Assembly: GCA_900472295.1 (NCBI GenBank)
Contig: UCIA01000004.1
Location: forward strand, 124,001-188,000
From: Hyphomicrobiales bacterium
Lineage (GTDB): Bacteria; Pseudomonadota; Alphaproteobacteria; Rhizobiales; Rhizobiaceae
Length of the DNA: 64,000 bases
Direction of reading: 5' to 3'
Shown piece by piece: positions 52,611-60,964 of this stretch (position 1 is its first letter; each line of letters opens with the position of its first letter). Made by a program: the position numbers and the translations under genes. Under the pieces are notes generated by a model. That model did not search any database. It was not told the DNA's origin and worked only from the letters and a program-made list of their open reading frames with translations.

Positions 52611-52757
52611 CTATTCCGCAATTCCCGGATCGAAGTGCACCACCGCGTCCACCAAGGTTCGATACAGGCTGCTAACCTCCTCGTCGATCTCTCCGCGCTT
52701 GATGCCAATGGCTTTGGCATCTGCGAAAAGCTTGTGGGTCATCTCGTCGATGGACAC
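52611..52757 (-). CDS. Possible small protein of 48 residues
   Basis: From GTG 52757 the frame encodes a short acidic-helical peptide with SIDEMTHKLFADAKAIGIKR and then EIDEEVSSLYRTLVDAVVHF, ending DPGIAE. ATG 52742 is the other possible start. Composition and regular helices look real, but no clear ribosome site is seen. The candidate small RNA lies further downstream on the same strand. Confidence 0.4.
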   Translation of the reverse strand: MSIDEMTHKLFADAKAIGIKRGEIDEEVSSLYRTLVDAVVHFDPGIAE

Positions 52758-53015
52758 GACGTCGGCCGAAGCAGTTTCGGGAACGTTATTCGAGATCCAT
52801 TGGAAAGTTGATGCCGCGCGTGCTCATAGCGCAACAAGCGCAGCAGAAAGCTTAAGTTCCGGCAAAATCACAGTTCAAAAGGCTTTTCTCGTTCCCCCAT
52901 CAAATGAGGGTGCAATTGCCGGACGAAGAGCGCACGAGGGTGACGTCGTCCGCCTTTAACGGCAAACGGATGCTTTGGAGCCAACTGCGGCGCTTTCGCC
53001 CTTCTAGGGAGACCC

Positions 53016-53210
53016 ATGGTTGAAGATACCGGGCATGCCGGTCCTGACTCCGTTGAAGTAACTGAAAACCTGGCCGAAAGGTTGATCCGTGTTGTCCGTA
53101 ACGGCAAGGCAAGTATCCGAACTTTCGAGGTCGAGGCCTACGCTCAAGCTTTTGCGGAGGGGCAGCGAATTGGCTTATCCCTTGACAAGTTGGGCCGTTC
53201 AAATGGCTAA
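53016..53210 (+). CDS. Small hypothetical protein, family B
   Basis: A 64-residue protein. Its second half (FEVEAYAQAFAEGQRIGL) matches the protein encoded at 56022 (FEAETYARSYADGQAFRL). The pair shows an ancient duplicated rhizobial family with no known role. ATG 53016 follows a GGGAGACCC ribosome site. Its stop overlaps the next gene start by eight bases. Confidence 0.65.
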   Translation: MVEDTGHAGPDSVEVTENLAERLIRVVRNGKASIRTFEVEAYAQAFAEGQRIGLSLDKLGRSNG

Positions 53211-53385
53211 GCCCCAAGGTTCGCCTGATCCAGCATCTGAAGACTATCCTTATGAAGCGGCCGCTTTTGCTGCACGACACGGGCTTAAGATGTATCGTGC
53301 CGTTCGCCAACGGCCATCGAAAGTCGCGTGCGACGCTGTATCCCGTACCTTCAACGAAGCGTTGGCAATGCGGAAGCGGCAGTGA
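53203..53385 (+). CDS. Small hypothetical protein, family A
   Basis: A 60-residue protein sharing the family A core with the protein at 51747: YPYEAAAFAARHGL, then SKVACDAV. It starts at ATG 53203 inside the end of the family B gene, so the two are translationally coupled. The pairing of families A and B is worth noting. Function unknown. Confidence 0.65.
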   Translation: MAKPQGSPDPASEDYPYEAAAFAARHGLKMYRAVRQRPSKVACDAVSRTFNEALAMRKRQ

Positions 53386-53438
53386 GCGCGGTGGCAACTA
53401 TCACGCAGCGCCTCTCGCGGAAGCCTTACTAATAGAGA

Positions 53439-53648
53439 TTACCGACCCAAAGTCAGCTTCGACAGAGAAACCAATTCGACTTCGTCAGTCACGCCCGCCA
53501 TGTAGTTCGCAATGATCCTAGAGGCGATGCCGTCGCGAACTTCGGGCGATTGCCCGTCAAGCTCCAATTGATCAAAAACGCGGGAAAGCAGGCCCAACTC
53601 GGCTGGGTTAAAAATACCTGCCTCAGTTGCCTTTCGCCGGATCGGCAT
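53439..53648 (-). CDS. Small conserved-looking hypothetical protein
   Basis: A 69-residue helical protein (FNPAELGLLSRVFDQLEL, then SRIIANYMAGVTDEVEL). The pattern AELGLLxRVFDxL with RIIANYMAGV recurs in small rhizobial proteins as far as I recall. ATG 53648 has GGGAG six to ten bases upstream; the longer frame to 53696 is not needed. No function can be given. Confidence 0.6.
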   Translation of the reverse strand: MPIRRKATEAGIFNPAELGLLSRVFDQLELDGQSPEVRDGIASRIIANYMAGVTDEVELVSLSKLTLGR

Positions 53649-53741
53649 AGCTACTCCCACATCGTGCTTGCAATAGCTGGAGGGAAGATGACGCAACCCC
53701 TCCCCCCATACAAGACGTTTGATACGAAGGTCCGGTAACGG

Positions 53742-53972
53742 CTATTCCTCTTGCTTCCCGACCGCGCCCTCGTCCAGTTCCGCTTCCAGCTGATCGCTAA
53801 CAGGTCTGATCCTGGCGTTGCTCGAAGTATCGCTGTCGAAACCCTGAAGCCATGCGTCGGCGAATTCTTGCCAATAAGTTGGCACCTCTCGATCCTTGCC
53901 GTCCTTGCGGGCCTGCGCGCCGTACATCCAAGCATATGTGACGCGCTCCTGATCCTTTCTCGCTACTGCCAT
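53742..53972 (-). CDS. Small hypothetical protein
   Basis: A 76-residue protein with TYAWMYGAQARKDGK and WQEFADAWLQGFDSD. Aromatic-rich helices with a charged C-terminus of Asp/Glu are visible. The start ATG 53972 has GGAG nine bases upstream, better than the in-frame GTG 53978. Function unknown. Confidence 0.6.
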   Translation of the reverse strand: MAVARKDQERVTYAWMYGAQARKDGKDREVPTYWQEFADAWLQGFDSDTSSNARIRPVSDQLEAELDEGAVGKQEE

Positions 53973-54118
53973 TCGCACATTCTCCGTTGTTGAGCGCTAG
54001 CTTCCCGACTCATCCTCCGGTTGCGCCGATTTGTTGATGTCTTTCGGGTCGGCATTCTCGAGGCCGACGACATCACTCCTGGTTTCGGCGAGGGCGACAG
54101 TGATCTCTCCGCGCTTTG

Positions 54119-54146
54119 CATGACTGGCGGCCCATGACTGGCGGCC
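54119..54146. repeat. 14-base perfect tandem duplication
   Basis: CATGACTGGCGGCC occurs twice head-to-tail. It lies in the gene-poor space 53979-54231, where a minus-strand frame without a start (ITVALAETRSDVVGLENADP) suggests a small gene damaged by this duplication. Confidence 0.7.
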
Positions 54147-54231
54147 ATGTCACCGTAGCCAGCGTGCCGGCCGCCGGCCCGCACTGCTAGCTGGGACACG
54201 AGCCGACCTCGTCGCAATCTTATGTCGCCGG

Positions 54232-55632
54232 CTAAAGCTGAGATTCGATCGGAAGGTGACGAACCAAGGCTGCCAGGATACGGCGGAAGAATCCGGCTTC
54301 TGGTTCGTGGGTATAGTCCTGGAACTTCCCCTCGTCGTATCCATGCCAATGCAGAACATTGTGTTTGAGTTCGAGCCGGTAACTCGCTTCCGGAGATATC
54401 TCTGATTGAAACCTATGCCGTAGCTCCGAGACCAAGTTTTCGTCCTCAAAGAGGACGCCCATTTCCGAATTCAATGACACCGACCGCGGATCGAAATTGA
54501 AGGAACCGACGAAGCCAATTTTGTCGTCAACGGTGAAAGCTTTCGTGTGCAGGCTGGCGCCCTTTGAACCAAAGACCGAGATTGCAGGCTGACGGCTGAA
54601 GGGTTGAAGCTCGAAAAGTTTGACGCCGTTCCTCAGCAGCCGCTTGCGATAGTTTGCGTAAGCGCCATGGACTGCGGCGACGTCTGTGGCGGCCAAGGAA
54701 TTGGTAAGCACCGAAACGTCCACACCTGTGCCGACGAGGTCCAACAAGATCTTGGAGCCCCTTTTGCCCGGGATGAAATAGGGTGACACAATTTCCAGAC
54801 ATTTGCGTGTTGATTGAATGATGGGACGCAACTCATTCATCAGCCAGCTGCGACGTCTCCAGCCACGAACCTTCTCTGGTGGATCGGAAATGACCCGCAC
54901 GCCCTCAACCCAGTGAACGCCGTCGCTGGCCGCGATAAACTCTTCGATGGAGCTTCGGTTACCGATGCCGCTCAAAAACTTTGAGTCGGCATTAGTGTCT
55001 CTTCCTTCAATCAAGCTGACATGCTCATGCTCGGCCAGCGAACTAAGTGTCTTGATTGGCTTAGCTTCCTCGCAAGCCCAGAAGGCATCGAATATTTGCG
55101 CGGTTTGCTGTACCGCAGGCCCCAGGAGCATCATGTCGAGGTCCCGGAAATTGGTTTCTGCCGCATCGAAATAGGCGTCGCCAACATTTCGACCTCCGAC
55201 AATGGCGAACTTGTCGTCGGCGATCCAAGCTTTGTTATGCATACGTCGCGTCAGTGCAAAAAGCCGTAGGAGCACCTCCACACCACGCATGATCCGACCC
55301 TGCCGGATGCCGCTTGGGTTGAACAACTTCACTTCGATGTTCGGATGACCGTTCAACGCCAGATATGCGGAATCGTTTTTGCGCGGATTGATATCATCAA
55401 GAAGCATGCGCACCTGCACGCCACGCTCAGCGGCTCGAAGAACCTCCTGATGTAGCAACCGGCCGGTGTGATCATCGTGCCAAAGGTAGTACATCAGGTC
55501 GAGCGTGCGCACAGCGCTTCTTGCCGCCAGCACCCTCGCAGCGAATGCGTCATAATTGTCCGAAAAAAGCAGCAAGCCGCTCTTGCCGGCTTTGATGTTG
55601 TCATCTGCGGTTCGCGAAACCGATACGTCCAT
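54232..55632 (-). CDS. Phospholipase D-like/cardiolipin synthase (ClsC/YmdC-type)
   Basis: A 466-residue protein with two HKD motifs: His132-Lys134-Asp139 (HNKAWIADDKFAIVGGRN) and His362-Lys364-Asp369 (HTKAFTVDDKIGFVGSFN). These catalyse phosphatidyl transfer in cardiolipin synthases and related enzymes. No membrane helix leads the protein, as in the ClsC group. It stands alone, with small hypothetical genes on both sides. A role in membrane change under stress is a guess from context. Confidence 0.88.
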   Translation of the reverse strand: MDVSVSRTADDNIKAGKSGLLLFSDNYDAFAARVLAARSAVRTLDLMYYLWHDDHTGRLLHQEVLRAAERGVQVRMLLDDINPRKNDSAYLALNGHPNIEVKLFNPSGIRQGRIMRGVEVLLRLFALTRRMHNKAWIADDKFAIVGGRNVGDAYFDAAETNFRDLDMMLLGPAVQQTAQIFDAFWACEEAKPIKTLSSLAEHEHVSLIEGRDTNADSKFLSGIGNRSSIEEFIAASDGVHWVEGVRVISDPPEKVRGWRRRSWLMNELRPIIQSTRKCLEIVSPYFIPGKRGSKILLDLVGTGVDVSVLTNSLAATDVAAVHGAYANYRKRLLRNGVKLFELQPFSRQPAISVFGSKGASLHTKAFTVDDKIGFVGSFNFDPRSVSLNSEMGVLFEDENLVSELRHRFQSEISPEASYRLELKHNVLHWHGYDEGKFQDYTHEPEAGFFRRILAALVRHLPIESQL

Positions 55633-56021
55633 GAAAATTGGCCACCTTCAGGCGGCGTTCGCAGCCAACCTTGCTCGAAATCATAGCAAGAACCCTTCAG
55701 GTGTGATCTGGTTGCATATCAAGCCGGTGTAATAACCTACGACCGACCGTCGGAAGGACCTGCCTCTTCAAGTCGATGACCCTTCCGCACCGCGGCGGAC
55801 CACGGCCGGTTGGCCCAAGCAACCCATCCGCGCGCTATGTGCCGTGTCTGCGACACATGAACAGCGCAACACCTGTTGAAGCCCAAGCGTTCCACAGAGC
55901 GCGACGGAGCCAGAGTGACCGCCTAATCAGCATTTCGACACCGATGTCGATTTGTTTGCATTCAAACGATTTTTGCGACGTTATGGATGCCGCCCAGACG
56001 TCAGGTACCGGGAGGGAAATC
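55633..56021. other. Intergenic stretch without a supported gene
   Basis: The frame that runs into the family B gene continues upstream to 55776, but its sequence is Pro/Arg/Ser-rich and without a ribosome site, so it is read as untranslated leader. A TCGAC/GTCGA inverted repeat lies at about 55937-55952. No promoter could be fixed. Confidence 0.4.
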
Positions 56022-56201
56022 ATGGCGCCGCCCGAGCATGCAGTTGAAATCATCCGAGAGAAAAAGTGGACAGTGCGTGCGACGGCGTACGGCACCATGC
56101 TAACTTTCCCATTTGAGGCCGAGACATACGCGAGATCGTACGCGGATGGCCAAGCATTTCGTTTGGGTGTCGAGGTGTTTGAGTTCAAGAAGCCTTCTTG
56201 A
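56022..56201 (+). CDS. Small hypothetical protein, family B
   Basis: A 59-residue protein with a very good ribosome site (GGAGGG) six bases before ATG 56022. The C-terminal half FEAETYARSYADGQAFRL matches the family B protein at 53016. Function unknown. Confidence 0.65.
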   Translation: MAPPEHAVEIIREKKWTVRATAYGTMLTFPFEAETYARSYADGQAFRLGVEVFEFKKPS

Positions 56202-56324
56202 AACTCACCTGGGCCTGCATTCCATCGAACGTATTTTGGCCACCGGTGACTATCAGTCAGATTTGCGCGATGCGCGTTGTCTGTATGCGCCGCGCGCTCC
56301 CGTTTGACGAGTTCGAGAGAAGTT

Positions 56325-56759
56325 TCATCTTCGAAGGGCGATATCCATCGCCTTTTCCAAATCCCCATCAAAAAAGGGTTTGGACAAGCGGGTCGCACTT
56401 GTTTGTGTGCCAGATGGAAGCTCGGCATAACCCGTGGCAAGAATGGCAGGAAGGTGGGGACGCGCGGTTCGAACCAGGTCAATCAGTTCGGCGCCAGTCA
56501 TCCCGGGCATCGCGTGATCCGTGATGAGCAGATCCAGCTTTGGCTCGCCTTTCAGGATTTCCAGCGCCCGGATTCCTGAACTTGCCTCCAAAACTGTATG
56601 ACCGAGATCCTCGAGCATTGCGACCGTGTTCATGAGAACAAGAGGATCATCATCGACAGCCAGGATGGATATCGCTTCCCGGTTCAGCCTATCCATTGCA
56701 GGTGTTTGAACCTTCTCCGTCTGAGACAATAACGTAGCAGCGGGAAGCCAGATCTCCAC
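56325..56759 (-). CDS. Receiver domain (C-terminal part of the split hybrid kinase)
   Basis: The receiver fold is complete: acidic pocket VDDDP, phospho-acceptor Asp in LLITDHAMPGM, Thr/Ala in LATGYA and Lys in LSKPF. The first residues (EIWLPAA) are not a receiver start but the last strand of a kinase ATPase domain. The frame is the same as that of the kinase at 56808, with only a TAG between. A start at GTG 56759 or ATG 56696 could still yield a free receiver protein. Read as one gene, it is a hybrid kinase of about 645-683 residues with one premature stop. Confidence 0.8.
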   Translation of the reverse strand: MEIWLPAATLLSQTEKVQTPAMDRLNREAISILAVDDDPLVLMNTVAMLEDLGHTVLEASSGIRALEILKGEPKLDLLITDHAMPGMTGAELIDLVRTARPHLPAILATGYAELPSGTQTSATRLSKPFFDGDLEKAMDIALRR

Positions 56760-56807
56760 CGTCGTCCCGGCCCCAAGTTGACTCTGAACGACAAGCCGGC
56801 CTCCCGA

Positions 56808-58262
56808 CTACTCGGCAAAACCCTGCGCCATTGCGAGACCCAGACCCGTCCCCTTGCCGACGCCTTTGGTTGTAAAGAAGGGCTCAGTCGCCCGGGCCAG
56901 CGTTTCCGCGTCCATTCCTTGACCACCGTCTTTTATCGAGAATCGGACGTAGCGACCTGCCTTGAGTTTGTGATTGTTGAACGCGTCCAACTCCTCGGCC
57001 TGTGCACTGATGACAAGCGGCCCGCCCAAGGGCATCGCATCTCGCGCATTGACCGCGAGATTCAAAAGCACTGACTCCAACTGATTGGGGTCAGTCACAA
57101 CGCTGGGCAGCGACAATGGAAATTGGGTTAAAACACGGATAGATGGGCCGATAGCCCTTTCAAGCATATCGGTCATTCCGCGCACAAGTTCTGGAATCGA
57201 GATCGTTTGCTGATCAAGGTCCTGGCGGCGTGCAAACGCCAACATTCGCTGGGTTAGCGAAGCGCCCCTCTCCGCGGCCTGCACAGCGTTGTTTAGGAGA
57301 GATACCAGTTTCGGATCATCGGATAGGCGCCTCTTTATCATCGAGAGGCTGCTCTGTATGACCATCAAAAGATTGTTGAAGTCGTGCGCGACTCCACCGG
57401 TGAGCTGACCTATGGCTCCCAGCTTTTGGAACTGAAAAAGTTGCTCACGGGTTTTCTCCAGTTCCTTCTGGGCTCTGCTGCGCTCGGTGACATCGCGGGT
57501 GATCTTGGCAAAGCCAATAAGCTCCCCGCTGTCGTTTCGGATAGCATCGATAATCACATGAGCGAGAAACGTCGTTCCGTCCTTGCGCAGACGCCAAGCT
57601 TCCCGCTCGAAACGACCATCCTTGGCAGCGATCGCAAGGCTCTCTCCCGGCAATCCCGCTTTTCGGTCGGCCTCAAGATAAAAGCGCGAGAAATGCTCGC
57701 CCAGAATTTCGTCTGCCTTGTAGCCTTTGATCCGTTCCGCACCCAGGTTCCAGCTGGTTACGAAACCCTTCGTATCCAGCATATAAATTGCATAGTCGGC
57801 AACGCTCTGGACCAGGATTCGAAACTGTTCTTCGCTGCTCTTCAGTGCCTGTTGAGCGCTTTGTCTTTCGGTCAGGTCCCTGGTGATTTTGGCAAATCCG
57901 ACCACTGAGCCGTCGGCTCCGCGCACGGGATCGATAACCACGTGCGTCCAGTACTCGGTGCCGTCCTTGCGAACGCGCCAGCCTTCGGCCTCGAACCGCC
58001 CCTGTGTCACAGCCGTTTTCAGCGCAAGCTCGGGCAACCCTGAGGCCCGGTCGCCTTGCCTGTAGAAGGCTGAGAAATGTTGGCCGATGATCTCGACGGC
58101 GCTGTACCCCATGGATTTCTGCGCGCCGGGACTCCAGCTGCTTACGATGCCGTTCACATCCAGGAGGTACACCGCATAATCGGTAATAGAATCGATGAGC
58201 ACGCGGTAGCGGTCCTCGACAGGAAGCGATGAGGTCGACTGCTCAATCGATAATTTCTGCAA
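56808..58262 (-). CDS. PAS-PAS sensor histidine kinase, ended early by an amber codon
   Basis: From TTG 58262 the protein has PAS domains at about 17-130 and 143-260 and a HisKA box GGVAHDFNNLL with the phospho-His at about 293. The N box (NLAVNARDAM) and the G boxes DGGQGMD and GTGLGLAMAQGF follow. It stops at TAG 56808-56810 right after GFAE, where relatives read on with Gln-Ser-Gly-Gly. The codons after TAG restore the missing strands in the same frame and lead to the receiver domain. The frame is open back to 58376, but an EcfG-type promoter at 58288-58312 and a GGAG site favour the TTG start. Confidence 0.8.
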   Translation of the reverse strand: MQKLSIEQSTSSLPVEDRYRVLIDSITDYAVYLLDVNGIVSSWSPGAQKSMGYSAVEIIGQHFSAFYRQGDRASGLPELALKTAVTQGRFEAEGWRVRKDGTEYWTHVVIDPVRGADGSVVGFAKITRDLTERQSAQQALKSSEEQFRILVQSVADYAIYMLDTKGFVTSWNLGAERIKGYKADEILGEHFSRFYLEADRKAGLPGESLAIAAKDGRFEREAWRLRKDGTTFLAHVIIDAIRNDSGELIGFAKITRDVTERSRAQKELEKTREQLFQFQKLGAIGQLTGGVAHDFNNLLMVIQSSLSMIKRRLSDDPKLVSLLNNAVQAAERGASLTQRMLAFARRQDLDQQTISIPELVRGMTDMLERAIGPSIRVLTQFPLSLPSVVTDPNQLESVLLNLAVNARDAMPLGGPLVISAQAEELDAFNNHKLKAGRYVRFSIKDGGQGMDAETLARATEPFFTTKGVGKGTGLGLAMAQGFAE

Positions 58263-58287
58263 AGTTCCTGCTCCCGTAACAGGTAGA

Positions 58288-58312
58288 AACGCTAGCTCAG
58301 ACCCTTGGTTCC
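58288..58312 (-). promoter_or_regulatory. EcfG-type promoter candidate for the sensor kinase
   Basis: On the minus strand GGAAC (58312-58308), 16 bases, and CGTT (58291-58288) give an exact match to the general stress consensus. The TTG start of the kinase lies 25 bases downstream. Confidence 0.6.
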
Positions 58313-58728
58313 GCTCTGACAAGGCTTGCCTTCCTGCTAAGGTGTTCTGAGGTCGGAAGACAATCGGCTTTCGCACACCGCAATGGCGGATGCGAGCTTC
58401 ACTGGTATTGCGTCAGCAGGCAAAATCGCGTCGACCGTTTCCGATGTTCTTTGCCAACTACTCATATCGGCGAGGCTGGAAGTATCCCTAGGCGTGGATC
58501 CGCCGCCTCGATGCGGCGATCGGCGAAACTTGCAACCCAACGAAACGCTTGAGGCGTTTAGGCAGTGGCGGCGGGCAAACACATCCTTCAGCAGACGAAC
58601 GCAGCGTAGGGCTGGAGCTTCTCGACAGCTTGATTTCGCAATAGACAGCTTAAGATGGCGAACGCAATTTCGTGGCGCCGGGATCATGGCAGAGCGGCGG
58701 AGAATTGGATGGTTGGGACACCAAGGAG
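58313..58728. other. Intergenic stretch, no supported gene
   Basis: Open frames exist on both strands (for example plus 58383-58811) but they are Arg/Ser-rich, lack ribosome sites and show no family pattern. The frame of the kinase is open to 58376, yet the stress promoter lies inside it. Confidence 0.4.
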
Positions 58729-58914
58729 TCAATCGTCCCGTTTGGACCTACCATCTGAACCTTTCGCTTGAGCATTTTCCGTTGGCTGATCCTTCAGCAC
58801 CCGCGGCTTGACGCTCGAGACGCCATCATTTTTGTGGCCATGGTCGCTACGAGCGTATTGGCCACGCGCATCCTTTTCGATTTCAGTGCCTTTGCCATTT
58901 GTCACTTTAGCCAC
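58729..58914 (-). CDS. Small hydrophilic hypothetical protein
   Basis: A 61-residue, highly charged protein without hydrophobic core (AKVTNGKGTEIEKDARGQ at the start, KGSDGRSKRDD at the end). It is likely disordered, like many small stress proteins. The start is GTG 58914 with AGAGGA upstream. A near-consensus EcfG-type site lies just before it. Confidence 0.6.
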   Translation of the reverse strand: MAKVTNGKGTEIEKDARGQYARSDHGHKNDGVSSVKPRVLKDQPTENAQAKGSDGRSKRDD

Positions 58915-58948
58915 GACCGATCCTCTCAGCTGAACTCCATAAGACAGC

Positions 58949-58973
58949 AACTTGAGACGCCTCGAGAGGTTCC
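58949..58973 (-). promoter_or_regulatory. EcfG-type promoter candidate (weak -10)
   Basis: On the minus strand GGAAC (58973-58969), 16 bases, then AGTT (58952-58949). One -10 base differs from CGTT. It stands 34 bases before the GTG of the small hydrophilic protein. Confidence 0.4.
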
Positions 58974-59066
58974 GAGATTGCGCGCAAGGCCGTTTGTCCA
59001 CTAAAAGTCAAGCACGCCCAGCCCGCACGTTTCCTCAGCGCCCAGACGAGTTGCGGGTGACAGATT

Positions 59067-59408
59067 TTATTGAGGCGTTGCCGGCTGTGCTGGTTGCGTG
59101 CCTTGTTGATCAACGCCCGTGCTCGATTGCGGCGTCGGGTTCTTGTTGACCTTGGGGTTCTGATCGACCGGTTCAACGTTCATATTGTCGGTCCTCGATT
59201 GCACTGGATCGCCAGATGCGGCGTTCGGGCTGAAGGACGCTGCCGGCTGACTGCTCTGATCTGTTGATGGGCTTTTGATCAGTTCGCCATACATCTCGGC
59301 TATGCCCCAAGCGATGACGGCTAATACCAGTGCACCCAACAAAACGCCCAGAACGGGCCGCCCCAATGCGCCCTGGCGAGCTTTGTTTTCTGGAATGTCA
59401 TTCGTCAT
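59067..59408 (-). CDS. Single-pass membrane protein with Asn/Gln/Pro-rich tail
   Basis: A 113-residue protein. One membrane helix (VLGVLLGALVLAVIAWGIA, about residues 20-38) follows a short basic N-terminus. The rest, rich in Gln, Asn, Pro and Ser, would lie in the periplasm and looks disordered. ATG 59408 has AAGGTG upstream; the longer frame to 59771 overlaps the next gene head-on and is rejected. Function unknown. Confidence 0.65.
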   Translation of the reverse strand: MTNDIPENKARQGALGRPVLGVLLGALVLAVIAWGIAEMYGELIKSPSTDQSSQPAASFSPNAASGDPVQSRTDNMNVEPVDQNPKVNKNPTPQSSTGVDQQGTQPAQPATPQ

Positions 59409-59597
59409 AAATGCACCTTGGTGAACGAGGGACGGCCCGCGCGTGCTGTCCATAACAACGCGCGCCGACCAAGATTTGAGGGAAGTCTTGGTCAGCGGTA
59501 GGGACTGATGAGGGCAGGCCTGCCTCTTGTGGACAGTGAGGTGTGACGTTCCGGTCAACCACGAGAAAGCAGCCGGGAGAGGAATCGGCTTTGGCCG

Positions 59598-59622
59598 GGA
59601 ACGAGTTCCTAAGGCAGCGGTT
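59598..59622 (+). promoter_or_regulatory. EcfG-type promoter candidate
   Basis: GGAAC at 59598-59602, 16 bases, then GGTT at 59619-59622. One -10 base differs from CGTT. ATG 59658 lies 35 bases downstream. Confidence 0.5.
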
Positions 59623-59657
59623 AACTGACATCGCCGCAACGGCAAAGGAGTAGAAAA

Positions 59658-59843
59658 ATGGGATTTCTTGGCAAATACTTCTCCAGCCTCGCCCGCAAGA
59701 AGTCTGGCGACAAGCAACCGAGCGGCGACATGCGTAAGGCAACTGGCGCCGGCCCGGCTATCGCAGCCCATTCGAAGGACGCCAAGCGCTCCGCGGCCAC
59801 AGGACAGAACCCGGCGGCGGCGAAGAAGAAATCAGGCACCTGA
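59658..59843 (+). CDS. Small basic hypothetical protein
   Basis: A 61-residue protein rich in Lys, Ala, Ser and Gly (MGFLGKYFSSLARKKSGD start, AAAKKKSGT end). Apart from a short N-terminal amphipathic helix it looks disordered. AAAGGAG precedes the ATG. It may bind nucleic acid or membrane, but this is not shown. An EcfG-type site lies before it, as for the similar small protein at 62799. Confidence 0.6.
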   Translation: MGFLGKYFSSLARKKSGDKQPSGDMRKATGAGPAIAAHSKDAKRSAATGQNPAAAKKKSGT

Positions 59844-59938
59844 GCTTCGAGACCGCCAGCCACCTAACGTCAAGCCGGACGAAGGCGTTGTGGGAGAGCC
59901 GGGGCTTGTCGTCACGACCGCAAAGATGGGTCATGGCT

Positions 59939-60316
59939 GCTGGATCACCGTCGCAAAGAAGCGGGGTGCGGCTATCATTAACACGGCCTCTGTCAATTTG
60001 TTCAATCTTGGGGAGGAATTACTCGATTACGCCACGATCAAAGGCGGCATTGCGATCTTCCCGAAAGGGCTTGCAAAGCAGGTCGCCAAACAGGGCATAC
60101 GTGTCAAAGCGGTTGCGCCTGGGCCGGTGTGGATGCCGCTGCAGGTTGCAGGCGGACAGCCTGCCAAGGACGTTGCACGAATTCGGTCAGGACACCCCCA
60201 TCGGTCGCGCTGGCCAACCGGCGGAACTGGCACTTTTCGTCCTGCTTGCCTCGGGTGAAATCACTTACACCGATGGAAGCATCTTTGGTGCCAACGGCGG
60301 CACAGGGGTCATTTGA
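59939..60316 (+). pseudogene. Truncated and frameshifted SDR oxidoreductase
   Basis: The C-terminal two thirds of a short-chain dehydrogenase are recognisable: AAIINTASVN, LLDYATIKGGIAIFPKGLA with Tyr/Lys, IRVKAVAPGPVW, and then, in another frame, EFGQDTPIGRAGQPAELA and GSIFGANGGTG. The frame change is near 60172. The N-terminal NAD-binding motif is absent. The gene cannot make a working enzyme. Confidence 0.8.
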
Positions 60317-60407
60317 AATTAAATCCGCAACCTCGTCGTCAAACGCGGTCGTCCGGAACAAAACACCGCCTCACCTATTGATGAGTGGCACTCGGGGGTG
60401 ACGACAG

Positions 60408-60608
60408 ATGGCGGATAACAAAGTACCGGCGGATAGGGCCAAAACATTCCTGGGGCGCCTGATCAGAGTGTCCGTACCCCTTCACGAGCTGGACTTCATC
60501 AGCAAAGTTGGCCGCCTCAATCGCGAAGCGGCTGTAGCTCTCCTGCAGAAGCATATGGGCGATCGGGAGGCTGTGTTCAGAGAGCTGGCATCCAATCGCA
60601 AACCCTGA
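60408..60608 (+). CDS. Small hypothetical protein, DUF3606-like
   Basis: A 66-residue basic protein. The helix pattern HELDFISKVGRLNREAAVAL followed by HMGDREAVFREL resembles DUF3606, a small family common in rhizobia, of unknown role. It is followed 15 bases later by another small gene. The ribosome site is weak (GGGGGTGACGACAG). Confidence 0.6.
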   Translation: MADNKVPADRAKTFLGRLIRVSVPLHELDFISKVGRLNREAAVALLQKHMGDREAVFRELASNRKP

Positions 60609-60623
60609 ACCTCGGAGGACAGC

Positions 60624-60830
60624 ATGGACGACGACTTAAGACAGAGATTGATCGATCACCGCGCCCGCATGCAAGCCAGAGCCAGGGAGTTAGCGCTGCC
60701 TGACGGCAACACCGATATCTCCGCGCTGATGTCGGGCCTTGCATTGACGCTCGAAGCGTTATTGGTCATTGCCGACGAGACCAAAACGCCACGGTCTGGA
60801 CCAGCGGTTGATCCATCCGAACGGGCGTAA
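60624..60830 (+). CDS. Small hypothetical protein
   Basis: A 68-residue helical protein (LRQRLIDHRARMQARARELA, then ISALMSGLALTLEALLVIAD). GGAGGACAGC directly before ATG 60624 is a strong ribosome site. It lies between the DUF3606-like gene and ku. Function unknown. Confidence 0.6.
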   Translation: MDDDLRQRLIDHRARMQARARELALPDGNTDISALMSGLALTLEALLVIADETKTPRSGPAVDPSERA

Positions 60831-60913
60831 AACACATTGAGACCTGACAGCTAGAAGCCGGCTCGATCCAGACGACCGTTTCGTTCTTACGCAGGTCGCA
60901 ACGCCAGACGCAG

Positions 60914-60938
60914 GGAACGATTTGAACGGGAAGTCGTT
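60914..60938 (+). promoter_or_regulatory. EcfG-type promoter candidate for ku
   Basis: GGAAC at 60914-60918, 16 bases, and CGTT at 60935-60938 match the consensus exactly. ATG 60965 is 26 bases downstream. This would put Ku under general stress control. Confidence 0.65.
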
Positions 60939-60964
60939 TGCCCTGACCGAAAGAGGTTAACGAT

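Noticed and set aside
52294..52720. Minus-strand frames of 71 and 96 codons around the candidate small RNA
   Set aside because: Their composition is poor, and they run through the hairpins and terminator; the shorter frame at 52611-52757 is more gene-like.
53979..54231. Start-less minus frame (ITVALAETRSDVVGLENADP)
   Set aside because: Composition looks gene-like, but a stop precedes it closely and no start codon exists, so no CDS is called; possibly a remnant disturbed by the 14-base duplication.
58383..58811. 142-codon plus frame upstream of the kinase
   Set aside because: Arg/Ser-rich, no ribosome site, no family pattern, and it would overlap a better small gene on the other strand.
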